Source: JBPCQA01 sp050998615 (GTDB lineage Bacteria > Actinomycetota > Actinomycetes > Propionibacteriales > Nocardioidaceae). Taken from it: 59,942 nt of DNA. Of this stretch, positions 1 through 7,964 are shown in pieces. Made by a program: the position numbers and the translations under genes. A model generated the notes under the pieces. The model made no database searches, was not told the DNA's origin, and saw only the letters and a list, made by a program, of their open reading frames with translations. The stretch is taken from positions 1 through 59,942 of the forward strand of contig JBPCQA010000035.1 in NCBI GenBank assembly GCA_050998615.1, given 5' to 3'. Each line of letters begins with the position of its first letter. The stretch's first letter is position 1.

Positions 1-2
1 TT

Positions 3-134
3 TGGCTGGTCCCGTGGACTCTAAGGGTTGTGGTCGCCCACGGCTACGGGTTGGCGGCGGCGGGATTGTTGACCGAGGAACATCCGGCCGCGGCCTACGG
101 GTTGCTATCCCGCCTTGAAAATCCGACGGGCTGA
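3..134 (+). CDS. C-terminal end of an unidentified protein (partial)
   Basis: An open frame enters from the left edge and stops with TGA at 132-134, giving about 43 residues that include HGYGLAAAGLLTEEHP and end in LENPTG. The composition (Ala/Leu/Glu rich, helix-like) fits a real coding end, and it converges with the exporter gene that ends at 182. I do not recognise the family and cannot exclude chance in GC-rich DNA. Confidence 0.35.
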   Translation, partial: WLVPWTLRVVVAHGYGLAAAGLLTEEHPAAAYGLLSRLENPTG

Positions 135-157
135 TCAACCATGGTAAAGGTGACACG

Positions 158-181
158 CTAAGAGTCCGCGCAGACTCTAAG
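158..181. terminator. Hairpin between convergent genes
   Basis: AGAGTC (161-166) and GACTCT (173-178) form a 6-bp stem with a CGCGCA loop, and the flanks add two more pairs around one mismatch. It lies exactly between the partial gene ending at 134 and the exporter ending at 182, so it could end transcription in both directions. There is no T-run, as is usual in GC-rich actinobacteria. Confidence 0.4.
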
Positions 182-1774
182 TCATGCCGGGTGAACCAGG
201 GCGGCTTCCTCGTCATCGGCGGCGCCATCGGTTGCCCGCGACTTCAACGGGATCTCCCGGATGAAGAACGCGACGGCCAAGGCCACCAGCACCACCGGGA
301 TTGCCCACAAGAACACGTCATGCAGCGAGAGCGCGAAGGCATCAAGCACCTTGTGGTAGATGCTCGGATCGGGCCCCTTCAGCCGCTTGATCGCCTCGAC
401 GTTGCTGGTGACCGCGCCGCCGCCTAAGTGTCCAGCGGTATGCCCGCCGAACTCGGTTGCCAGATGGCTCGCCAGCCTGGTGGTCAAGATCGCGCCGAAG
501 ACGGCGGCTCCGAACGTTCCGCCCAGTTGGCGGAAGAACATCACCGAGCTCGTCGCCGAGCCCATGTGCTTGCGGTCGATCGAGTTCTGCACTGCGGTGA
601 CGATGGTCTGCATGGTGAGGCCGAGGCCGGCCCCGAAGACGAGCAGGGCCACCGCCGCTTGCCAATAAGGGCTGTCGACGGAGAGACGCGAGAGGAGGTA
701 AAGCGCGGCGGCGACCGTGGTCGCTCCCATGATCGGGAAAACCTTGTAGCGGCCGGTCTTGCTCATCGCGATGCCGGACGATATCGAGGTGCTGAAGATG
801 CCGATGACCATCGGAATCAGCGCCAGGCCCGACTTGGTCGGGCTCATGTCGTCGACCACCTGGAGATACAGCGGCATGAACACGATCACGCCGAACATCG
901 CGAAGCCGATGATGAAGCCGAACACGTTGCTTGTTGAGAATATCGAGTTACGAAAGAGCTCCATCGGGATGATCGGCTCCGCCGCGCGCAGTTCTACGAA
1001 GATGAACAACGCGCTGAGCACGATGCCGGTGACGATCAGCGTCAGTGCGAACGCCGAGCCCCAGCCGTTGTCGGGGCCGGCGACCGTGGTGAAGAGCAGG
1101 AACGAACTGACCGCGGCGACGATCAGGGCCGCTCCCAGGTAGTCGATCTTGTGGTCTCGCCGGACGTGATGGATGCGCAGCGCCGAAGTGGTGATGACCA
1201 GCGCGACGATGCCGATCGGGATGTTGATGTAGAAGATCCAGCGCCAGCCCGGCCCGTCCGCGAAGAATCCACCTAACACTGGGCCTAGCACGCTCGACGT
1301 ACCGAACACTGCCCCGAAATAGCCGCCGTAGCGGCCGCGCTCTCGGGGCGGCACCACGTCACCCATCGTGGCCATGGCCAACGCGAAGAGACCGCCACCA
1401 CCGATGCCTTGCACGGCGCGGAACAAGATCAGCTCGGTCATGTTCTGCGAGAGCCCGGACAGCAGTGAGCCGGCCAAGAACGTGACGATCGCCAGCTGGA
1501 AGATGAGCTTGCGCCCGTACAGGTCAGAGATCTTTCCCCACAGCGGTGTCACGGCCGTCGCGGTCAGCATGTAGGCGGTGACCACCCACGACAGCTTGCT
1601 GAGACCGCCGAGCTCACTGGTGATCGTGGGGAGCGCAGTGCCGACGATCGACTGGTCGAGGGCGCCAAGGAACATGCCGGCCATCAGACCGCCCATCACC
1701 ACCAGGATCTGGCGGTGGGACAAATAGCCGTGCGCGTCGGGTGTCGGGGTGTCGGGGTGTTGCGTCTGGGTCAT
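182..1774 (-). CDS. DHA2-family MFS drug exporter (EmrB/QacA type)
   Basis: The 530-residue protein has the length and hydrophobic pattern of 14-helix DHA2 drug:H+ antiporters. Visible family signatures are LDQSIVGTALPTI in helix 1 (motif D1-like), WGKISDLYGRK in the loop after helix 2 (motif A) and GGFFADGPGWRWIFYINIPIG near residue 180 (motif C region plus the WRWIF-NIPIG element). It should pump lipophilic or cationic drugs out across the plasma membrane. The ATG at 1774 overlaps the TGA of the upstream marR gene by one base, so the two are translationally coupled. Substrate cannot be told from sequence. Confidence 0.93.
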   Translation of the reverse strand: MTQTQHPDTPTPDAHGYLSHRQILVVMGGLMAGMFLGALDQSIVGTALPTITSELGGLSKLSWVVTAYMLTATAVTPLWGKISDLYGRKLIFQLAIVTFLAGSLLSGLSQNMTELILFRAVQGIGGGGLFALAMATMGDVVPPRERGRYGGYFGAVFGTSSVLGPVLGGFFADGPGWRWIFYINIPIGIVALVITTSALRIHHVRRDHKIDYLGAALIVAAVSSFLLFTTVAGPDNGWGSAFALTLIVTGIVLSALFIFVELRAAEPIIPMELFRNSIFSTSNVFGFIIGFAMFGVIVFMPLYLQVVDDMSPTKSGLALIPMVIGIFSTSISSGIAMSKTGRYKVFPIMGATTVAAALYLLSRLSVDSPYWQAAVALLVFGAGLGLTMQTIVTAVQNSIDRKHMGSATSSVMFFRQLGGTFGAAVFGAILTTRLASHLATEFGGHTAGHLGGGAVTSNVEAIKRLKGPDPSIYHKVLDAFALSLHDVFLWAIPVVLVALAVAFFIREIPLKSRATDGAADDEEAALVHPA

Positions 1775-2367
1775 CAATGGCTCCGTGACTCGTCGTGGTC
1801 GTTGGCGTCGCGCAGATCACTGGCGAGGCGGATGAGAAGTTGCTGCAGTTGCGCGCGGTCGCGCTCGCTCCACGGCGCCAGGACCGCCTTGATGCGGTCG
1901 AAACGGCGACGAAAAGCGTCAAGCATCTGGGTGCGGCCGGCGTCGCTCAGCTTCACCAGGCTGGCGCGGCCGTCCGCAGGGTCCGGGGCGCGCTCAACGA
2001 CGCCCAGCGTTTCGAGTTGTTTGATCTGCCGGCTCACCGTTGAGGCGTCCAGCTCGACCTTCGCGGCCAGGTCGGAAAGCCGCATGGCGTCGTGGCGCAT
2101 CAGTTGCTTGGCCAGCGGGAAGCAGGACGGGTCGACCTGGTCGTCGGCGTGCCGGGTCCGGAGCTTCCGGCCGGCCTGCATCAGCAGGCCGATCACCGCT
2201 TCTTCGGGCGAGCGAGGCTCGTCTGATGAGGGGTCGCAACCGCTCGGTGCGGCGATGGCAGTCGCCCGGTCGGTGAGCCGCCGATGTTCGAATGATTCGG
2301 GGACTTCGGTTAGCGTGGCTGCGTCGCCTTGAGCCTGCCGGCTGGCGACTAACCGATCTTGTTGCAT
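1774..2367 (-). CDS. MarR-family repressor of the adjacent exporter
   Basis: A 197-residue MarR winged-helix regulator with an N-terminal extension of about 50 residues. The DNA-binding part is clear: LSDLAAKVELDASTVSRQIK (helix-turn-helix) followed by the wing around RAPDPADGRASLVKLSDAGR. The frame is open upstream to 2565, but the ATG at 2367 is preferred because a -10-like TATGCT lies 6 nt before it, with a perfect palindrome covering the -35 region. The extension could be shorter if an internal start is used. Coupling to the DHA2 pump and the promoter palindrome point to autorepression relieved by a pump substrate; this is inference from the standard MarR/EmrB arrangement. Confidence 0.9.
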   Translation of the reverse strand: MQQDRLVASRQAQGDAATLTEVPESFEHRRLTDRATAIAAPSGCDPSSDEPRSPEEAVIGLLMQAGRKLRTRHADDQVDPSCFPLAKQLMRHDAMRLSDLAAKVELDASTVSRQIKQLETLGVVERAPDPADGRASLVKLSDAGRTQMLDAFRRRFDRIKAVLAPWSERDRAQLQQLLIRLASDLRDANDHDESRSH

Positions 2368-2373
2368 GAACCA

Positions 2374-2405
2374 AGCATATAAGTACTTGCATGCCCCATG
2401 CAAGT
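2374..2405 (-). promoter_or_regulatory. marR promoter with perfect palindromic operator
   Basis: ACTTGCATG (2385-2393) and CATGCAAGT (2397-2405) are exact reverse complements separated by CCC. On the minus strand TTGCAT (2403-2398) can serve as -35 and TATGCT (2379-2374) as -10 with an 18-bp spacer. The -10 ends 6 nt before the ATG at 2367, which implies a leaderless mRNA. The palindrome covers the -35 and most of the spacer, so a bound MarR dimer would block polymerase. It also sits 45 bp upstream of the divergent threonine dehydratase gene. Confidence 0.75.
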
Positions 2406-2449
2406 CGGGGCTGTCCCAGCCGGTGGTGGGTCGCCGATAGGCTCCCGGG

Positions 2450-3700
2450 ATGGGCACCGAGGCTGACAACCGCGTCGAACACCCCGACGGCGTACCGACT
2501 GTCACGCTTGCGGAGATCGAGGTGGCTCGAGCGTTCCTGCAGGGGACCGCGTTGGTGACCCCCATGGAGGGGTCCCGCTGGTTGACGGCGTTGACGGGTC
2601 AACGGGTCAGCCTGAAATGCGAGAACCTGCAACGCACCGGTTCCTTCAAGATTCGCGGCGCGTACTTGCGGATCGGCAACCTCACGACGCAGGAGCGCCG
2701 GCATGGAGTGGTCGCGGCCAGCGCCGGCAACCATGCGCAGGGTGTGGCGCTGGCGGCCCAACTGCTGGGCACCCACTCGACAGTGTTCATGCCCAACGGT
2801 GCCGCGATCCCCAAGGAGAAGGCGACCCGCGGGTATGGTGCCGATGTCAAGTTCACCGGCCACAGCATCGACGAGGCGCTGTTAGAAGCGCGCCGGTTCG
2901 AGGTCGAGCACGGTGCTGTCTTGATTCATCCGTTCGACCATCCCGACATCATCGCGGGGCAGGGCACCTGCGGTCTGGAGATCTTGGAGCAGACCCCGGA
3001 CGTGAAGACCGTCGTGGTGCCCACTGGGGGCGGGGGGTTCCTGGCTGGCATCGCCACCGCCGTCAAGGCGTTGCGTCCCGATGTCACGGTGGTCGGAGTG
3101 CAGGCCGAGTCGGCTGCCGCCTACCCCGCGTCGCTGAAGGCTGGCCGACCTGTCGCCTTGACCACGATGACCACTATGGCGGACGGCATCGCGGTCGGCC
3201 GGCCCGGTGACGTGCCGTTTGCCGCGATCCAGGCCAATGTCGACGAGATCCGGACCGTGTCGGAGGAGTCGTTGTCGACGGCGCTGCTCGCCTTGCTGGA
3301 ACGCGCCAAGGTCCTCGTCGAGCCGGCCGGCGCCGCAGCGGTGGCGGCACTGATGGACCGGCCGGGCGACTTCGAGGGTCCGGTCGTGGCGGTGTTGTCC
3401 GGCGGAAACATCGACCCACTGCTGCTGATGCGGGTGATCAGGCACGGAATGGCGGCGCAGGGACGTTACCTGGCGATCCGGTGTCGCATCCCCGACCGAC
3501 CCGGTGGCCTCGCCACGCTGCTTGTCGAGCTGAGTCGAGCCGACGCCAACGTGCTGGACGTCGTACACGAGCGAACGCCGGAGTCGCTTCCACTGGATCA
3601 AGTCGACGTTGTCTTGCAGGTGGAGACGCGCGGGCCCGAACACCGCGCGCTCGTGCTTGCCACGTTGCGCGAGCACAGCTACGAAGTGGAGGTCTCCTAA
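2450..3700 (+). CDS. ilvA: Threonine ammonia-lyase (dehydratase) with C-terminal ACT-like domain
   Basis: A 416-residue fold-type II PLP enzyme that deaminates threonine (and serine) to 2-oxobutyrate, the first step to isoleucine. The PLP lysine is K67 in GSFKIRGA; SAGNHAQGVA binds substrate carboxylate and PTGGGGFLAG is the PLP-phosphate glycine loop. The last ~75 residues (YLAIRCRIPDRPGGLATLL onward) resemble a single ACT regulatory domain, giving the short TdcB/actinobacterial architecture rather than the long two-ACT E. coli form. TAGGCT (2438-2443) ends 6 nt before the ATG, indicating a leaderless transcript. The marR palindrome lies just upstream, so shared control is possible. Biosynthetic versus catabolic use is not decidable here. 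Confidence 0.93.
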   Translation: MGTEADNRVEHPDGVPTVTLAEIEVARAFLQGTALVTPMEGSRWLTALTGQRVSLKCENLQRTGSFKIRGAYLRIGNLTTQERRHGVVAASAGNHAQGVALAAQLLGTHSTVFMPNGAAIPKEKATRGYGADVKFTGHSIDEALLEARRFEVEHGAVLIHPFDHPDIIAGQGTCGLEILEQTPDVKTVVVPTGGGGFLAGIATAVKALRPDVTVVGVQAESAAAYPASLKAGRPVALTTMTTMADGIAVGRPGDVPFAAIQANVDEIRTVSEESLSTALLALLERAKVLVEPAGAAAVAALMDRPGDFEGPVVAVLSGGNIDPLLLMRVIRHGMAAQGRYLAIRCRIPDRPGGLATLLVELSRADANVLDVVHERTPESLPLDQVDVVLQVETRGPEHRALVLATLREHSYEVEVS

Positions 3701-3703
3701 CCG

Positions 3704-3721
3704 CTCAGAGCCCGCTCTGAG
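3704..3721 (+). terminator. Hairpin right after ilvA
   Basis: CTCAGAG (3704-3710) and CTCTGAG (3715-3721) form a 7-bp perfect stem with a CCCG loop, 4 nt after the ilvA stop codon. No T-tract follows. It is a likely intrinsic-type or stabilising 3' hairpin. Confidence 0.5.
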
Positions 3722-3864
3722 GCGCCGGCAGCCTTGAGCGGGGTGAGCGGAGTTGAGCAGTGACCGGCGCCATATCAAGCCGGACCAACTCGCGTCGACT
3801 TTTGTCGGCGGCTGCGACCATGATGGTGTCCCACCAGACGAAGGTGAGGAACAGCGTTGAGTGA

Positions 3865-4263
3865 AGCCGCGGTGCAGGCCGACGGCCGTTCGACCTCACC
3901 GAAGCGGCTCACCGGGTCACCAAGACATACTCCGGTGGGATGAAGCGCCGCCTCGACTTGGCTGGCGCCCTGGTGGCCGCTCCAGTGGTGCTCTTCCTCG
4001 ACGAGCCAACCACCGGTCTCGACCCACGCAGCCGGATCGACTTGTGGGGCGTGATCCGCGATCGGGTTCGCTCTGGAACGACGCTGCTGCTGACCACCCA
4101 ATACCTTGAAGAGGCCGATGTGCTTGCCGACCGGATTGCCGTGATCGACCATGGCCACGTTTTCGCCGAAGGCACGTCGGACGCTCGACGACGTGTTCTT
4201 GTCGCTGAACGGTCACGCCGCCGAAGGAGAACCGCACACACCGAGCCGGAGGCCGTTCGGTGA
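3865..4263 (+). pseudogene. Remnant of a DrrA-type ABC exporter ATPase
   Basis: The frame starts abruptly after a TGA at 3862 and reads FDLTEAAHRVTKTYSGGMKR (signature motif), then VVLFLDEPTTGLDP (Walker B) and LLLTTQYLEEAD with the H-loop region replaced as in DrrA proteins. The whole N-terminal third with Walker A is missing, so it cannot hydrolyse ATP. After VFAEGTSD the family's next ~80 residues are also missing. The typical DrrA tail TLDDVFLSLNGHAAE follows immediately but in the +2 frame (from about 4180). So at least two deletions are visible. It directly precedes the permease and was once its partner. Confidence 0.85.
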
Positions 4264-5135
4264 CACCGACCGATATTGTCGACGCCATGCGCTCCTCGGG
4301 CGCCGCCTCCGGCGCTCGCTCCAACGGGGCGTTCAGCGACGCGATGCTGATGACGTGGCGCAACCTCAAACAGATCCCGCGGGTTCCCGACAAGCTGATG
4401 TACGGCACGATCCAGCCGATCATGTTCGTCATTTTGTTTGCCTACGTTTTCGGCGGTGCCATTCCGGTGCCAGGTCACTCAGCATCAGACGCCAGCGTCT
4501 ACCGGGAGTTCCTGATGGCGGGCATCTTCGCCCAGACGATGGCGTTCGCGGTTGCCTCGGCCTCGGTTGGCCTGGCCGATGACATGCACAAGGGTCTGAT
4601 CGATCGCTTTCGATCATTCCCGATCGCCCGATCCGCCGTCATCGCCGGCCGAGTGATCGGTGACCTCGTGTTCAACGGCTTCGTGATGGTCGTGATGGTC
4701 GTGATGGTGGTGTGTGGCTTTGTCGTCGGCTGGCGCTGGCACCACGGGATCTGGCAGGCGCTCGCCGGGTTCGGGCTGTTGTTGTTCTTTGCGTTTGCGA
4801 TGCTGTGGATAGGGGCGCTGATTGGCCTGTCGGTGCGCTCCGTCGAGGTCGCCGCTTCAGCCGGCCTGATCTGGCTGTTCCCGGTCACGTTTATCTCCAA
4901 CATCTTCGTGCCCGGAGACAGGCTGCCGGCGATCTTGAAGCCGCTGGCTGCCTGGAACCCGCTGTCCGCGGTCACATCCGCTTGTCGCAACCTGTTTGGC
5001 AATCCCAATCCATTCGTGACCAACGGCTTTCCGTCGCAGCATCCAGTGGCCTTGTCGTTGATCTAGAGCGTGCCGATCATCGCGATCTTCGCCCCGCTGG
5101 CGATCCGCAAATACACCAACGCGACATCTCACTAG
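4260..5135 (+). pseudogene. DrrB-type ABC-2 permease interrupted by an amber codon
   Basis: From the GTG/ATG region at 4260 the frame encodes a full ABC-2 permease (NLKQIPRVPDKLMYGTIQPI, then six predicted membrane segments, with FVPGDRLPAILKPLAAWNPL before the last). It stops at TAG 5064-5066. Reading through gives SVPIIAIFAPLAIRKYTNATSH and a normal stop at 5133-5135; related permeases have Trp at the TAG position, so a single G-to-A change in TGG explains it. The stop falls inside the last membrane helix. An in-frame run of GTGATGGTC repeats near 4684-4712 encodes part of a helix. With its ATPase destroyed, the exporter is non-functional. Confidence 0.85.
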
Positions 5136-5264
5136 CCCGCCCCACCAGGAACGCTCGTCTGCAGGGATCCGTCGGTCAGCTGGCCCTGGCGAGCTTACCG
5201 GTCCTGGCGAGCTCAGCGTCGGAGCCTGCGCGCTGAGGGCAGCGGTGTGACGAACGGTGTGTCG

Positions 5265-5771
5265 TCAGCCGACGAACGGTTTGGCTGCCACAATTTCGAC
5301 AGTGACTTGCTTGCCGTTAGGTGCCGTGTACGTCGCGGAGTCGCCCGGCTTCTTGCCCAAGATGGCAGCCCCTAGCGGCGACTGCGGCGAGTAGACGCTC
5401 ACGTCGACGCTCGCATCCAAGGCGAGCACCTCACGCGCGCCGAGCAGGAACGTCTCGGTGTCACCGCCGGGGAACTTGACGGTCACCTCCATCCCGGCTT
5501 CCACGATGCCGTCGTCCTCGGGCGTCTCGCCGACCCGGGCGCGACTCAACATGTCTTCGAGTTGCAGGATCCGCGACTCGGCCTTGCTCTGCTCCTCGCG
5601 CGCGGCATGGTAGCCACCGTTCTCACGCAGGTCACCTTCCTCGCGGGCATCGGCGATGCGTTGGGAGATCTCGGCTCGGCCGGCCCCCTGAAGGTGCTTC
5701 AGCTCCGCCGCAAGCCGGTCATACGCCTCTGTGGTAAGCCAGATGACGCTCTCTGTGGTGGGCTGTGTCAC
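5265..5771 (-). CDS. greA: Transcription elongation factor GreA
   Basis: A 168-residue Gre factor that rescues backtracked RNA polymerase by stimulating transcript cleavage in the secondary channel. The N-terminal coiled-coil hairpin carries the acidic tip in the segment IADAREEGDLRENGGYHAAR; the D/E pair of EGDLRE is the catalytic metal-coordinating tip. The C-terminal FKBP-like domain contains SPQSPLGAAILGKKPGDSATY. Length and order are typical. The start is GTG at 5771, supported by AAGGAG eight bases upstream. It is monocistronic, with an intergenic gap on both sides. Confidence 0.96.
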   Translation of the reverse strand: MTQPTTESVIWLTTEAYDRLAAELKHLQGAGRAEISQRIADAREEGDLRENGGYHAAREEQSKAESRILQLEDMLSRARVGETPEDDGIVEAGMEVTVKFPGGDTETFLLGAREVLALDASVDVSVYSPQSPLGAAILGKKPGDSATYTAPNGKQVTVEIVAAKPFVG

Positions 5772-5975
5772 GGATGTTGCTCCTTGCTTGTGGCCGCGCC
5801 GGTGGGCGGCAAGGCCAAAACGGGAAAGACCGAGGCTACCAACAAAGTGCCCGGATGCCGCTAATTTTACGCCTGCCGCAACGCACGATCAGCCCACTGG
5901 CCGGTTTCCGTGCGGCGAAAGGTGCGACGCTGGGCTCATCCTGGCTGGTTGAGCGTCGGATGTGGTGTTTGGTTC

Positions 5976-6449
5976 TCATTCCGTCGCCGCGGCGGCCGCG
6001 ACAAGAGGCAAGATGCGATGGTCGACCTGGGTGGCGAGGCTGATCACGGTCGCGGCTCGCTCGATGCCGGGAGCGGACACCACCGTGTCGAGCACTCGCT
6101 GCAGGTCGGCGTTGGAGCGGGCGACGACGCGACACCACAGGTCGCCGGCACCGGTGACGGTGTGAGCCTCGAGCACCTCGGGGATCAAGGCTAGGTGGTC
6201 ACCGACGGGATCGTGGCCGCCGCCTTGGCGGATCTCCAGCGTCACGAACGCAGTCACGGGATAGCCGAACGCATCGGGATCGAGCTCGGGACCCCAACCG
6301 CGGATGACTCCGGACCGCTCGAGGCGATCAAGGCGTGCCTGGACGGTGCCTCGGGCGACTGCGAGGCGGCGGGATGCCTCGAGCACTCCGATGCGGGGCT
6401 CGTCGGCGAACAACTGCACGATCGAAGCGTCAAGGCGGTCGATGGCCAT
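5976..6449 (-). CDS. Lrp/AsnC-family regulator, divergent from hpd
   Basis: A 157-residue Lrp/AsnC protein: N-terminal helix-turn-helix (VLEASRRLAVARGTVQARLD, about residues 22-45) and a C-terminal RAM/ACT-like ligand-binding domain (GDLWCRVVARSNADLQRVLD). The start at 6449 is chosen because AGGAG lies 7 nt upstream, although ATGs exist slightly further up at 6470/6467. It is divergently transcribed from 4-hydroxyphenylpyruvate dioxygenase, so it probably controls that gene in response to an aromatic amino acid such as tyrosine or phenylalanine; this is inferred from position and family behaviour. Confidence 0.9.
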   Translation of the reverse strand: MAIDRLDASIVQLFADEPRIGVLEASRRLAVARGTVQARLDRLERSGVIRGWGPELDPDAFGYPVTAFVTLEIRQGGGHDPVGDHLALIPEVLEAHTVTGAGDLWCRVVARSNADLQRVLDTVVSAPGIERAATVISLATQVDHRILPLVAAAAATE

Positions 6450-6680
6450 TTCGTCACTCCTGATCATCATCTCGGTATATCGTCGCGCCGCATCGAGATT
6501 GCCTGGTCGGCGGCGGGAAAATGCCGGTGTTTATCCCCGTGCAAGCCCCTGGGCACGCATATCTCATCAGCGTCCCAACCTGTGCACTTCGTACGCCGCG
6601 AGGCGGTCACAGCTGAACAATGTGTCCAGCAGGTCAGCTTACCCTTGCACATCTTGCCCGGTCACACCATGATGCGAAGC

Positions 6681-7880
6681 ATGACCGACACCTTGACCCC
6701 CGAAGAGCAGCAGGCCAACTTGACCCTCGACCAGCTCAAGCAGCTGGTGGGGCTCGTGGAGTACGACGAAGCCAAGGACCCCTTCCCGGTCACCGGGTGG
6801 GATTCCGTCGTGTTCATCGTCGGCAACGCCACCCAGGTCGCCCACTACTATCAGTCCGCCTATGGCATGGAGCTGGTGGCCTACAGCGGCCCCGAAACCG
6901 GCAACCGCGACCACAAGGCGTTTGTCCTCAAGAGCGGTTCTTGCCGCTTCGTCATCAAGGGCGGCGTCGCCCCCGACAGCGTGCTGCTCGACTATCACCG
7001 CGTGCACGGCGACGGCGTCAGCGACATCTCGCTTGAGGTGCCCGACATCGACAAGTGCATCGAGCACGCCCGCACGGTCGGTGCCACCATCGTGCAGGAG
7101 CCCGTGAACATCAGCGACGATCACGGCACCGTGCGGCTCGCGGCTCTCGCGGCGTACGGCGACACCAGGCACACGCTGGTGGACAGGTCGGCGTACGACG
7201 GCGTTTATCTGCCCGGGTACGTCGAGCGGAGCTCCAGCTACGTCAATCGCGACGGTGCCCCCAAGCGCCTCTTCCAGGCACTCGACCACGTCGTCGGCAA
7301 CGTGGAGCTGGGCAAGATGGATGAGTGGGTCGCCTTCTACAACTTGGTCATGGGTTTCGTGAACATGGCCGAGTTCATCGGCGACGACATCGCCACCGAC
7401 TACTCGGCGCTGATGAGCAAGGTCGTCGCCAACGGCAACCACCGGGTGAAGTTCCCACTCAACGAGCCCGCGATCGGCAAGCGCAAGAGCCAGATCGACG
7501 AGTTTTTGGAGTTCTACCAGGGAGCCGGCGCGCAGCACCTTGCGCTGGCCACCAACGACATTCTCACCAGCGTCGATGCGTTGCGGGCCAACGGAGTGGA
7601 GTTCCTGGAGACGCCGGACTCCTACTACGACGACCCGGAGCTGCGCGAACGCATCGGCCACGTGCGCGCGCCGATCGGGGAGCTGAAGAAGCGGGCGATC
7701 TTGGTAGACCGCGACGAGGACGGCTACCTGTTGCAGATCTTCACCAAGCCGATCGGCGACCGCCCCACCGTGTTCTTCGAGCTGATCGAGCGGCACGGCT
7801 CGCTGGGCTTCGGGAAGGGCAACTTCAAGGCGCTGTTCGAGGCGATCGAGCGCGAGCAAGAGGCACGCGGCAACCTCTAG
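6681..7880 (+). CDS. hpd: 4-hydroxyphenylpyruvate dioxygenase
   Basis: The enzyme converts 4-hydroxyphenylpyruvate to homogentisate in tyrosine catabolism using one Fe(II). It has two vicinal-oxygen-chelate halves; the iron ligands visible are H203 (LDHVVGN), H286 (AQHLALATND) and E367 (FFELIERHG). Length with the ATG at 6681 is 399 residues, normal for bacteria. The frame is open far upstream (to 6195) but that stretch is antisense to the Lrp gene and not dioxygenase-like; ATGs at 6669 and 6672 are alternatives and no strong ribosome site decides among them. No other homogentisate-pathway gene is in the window. Regulation by the divergent Lrp protein is likely. Confidence 0.94.
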   Translation: MTDTLTPEEQQANLTLDQLKQLVGLVEYDEAKDPFPVTGWDSVVFIVGNATQVAHYYQSAYGMELVAYSGPETGNRDHKAFVLKSGSCRFVIKGGVAPDSVLLDYHRVHGDGVSDISLEVPDIDKCIEHARTVGATIVQEPVNISDDHGTVRLAALAAYGDTRHTLVDRSAYDGVYLPGYVERSSSYVNRDGAPKRLFQALDHVVGNVELGKMDEWVAFYNLVMGFVNMAEFIGDDIATDYSALMSKVVANGNHRVKFPLNEPAIGKRKSQIDEFLEFYQGAGAQHLALATNDILTSVDALRANGVEFLETPDSYYDDPELRERIGHVRAPIGELKKRAILVDRDEDGYLLQIFTKPIGDRPTVFFELIERHGSLGFGKGNFKALFEAIEREQEARGNL

Positions 7881-7900
7881 TGGTGTGTCTAACCCCCGAG

Positions 7901-7958
7901 TTGTCCGACTTTCTGCCGGCTCTGACCCTCTCCGAGTCGGACAAGTGAGTCGTACGCT
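7901..7958 (+). promoter_or_regulatory. Paired inverted operator-like sites and leaderless promoter of the GlcD-type gene
   Basis: TTGTCCGACT (7901-7910) and AGTCGGACAA (7935-7944) are exact 10-bp inverted copies 24 bp apart. Each contains GT-NNN-AC, the core recognised by FadR-subfamily GntR regulators such as GlcC and LldR, which control glycolate/lactate oxidases. TACGCT (7953-7958) is a -10 box ending 6 nt before the ATG at 7965. The downstream site overlaps the -35/spacer region. No gntR gene lies in the window, so the regulator must be elsewhere. The pair could instead fold as a terminator stem for hpd. Confidence 0.55.
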
Positions 7959-7964
7959 TGGGTG

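Noticed and set aside
4681..4715. Tandem GTGATGGTC units
   Set aside because: Only three to four in-frame units encoding Val/Met in a membrane helix; kept as a note on the permease and not as a separate repeat element.
6195..6680. A 160-residue N-terminal extension of the hpd frame
   Set aside because: It runs antisense through the Lrp/AsnC gene and shows no dioxygenase similarity; family length is met from 6681.
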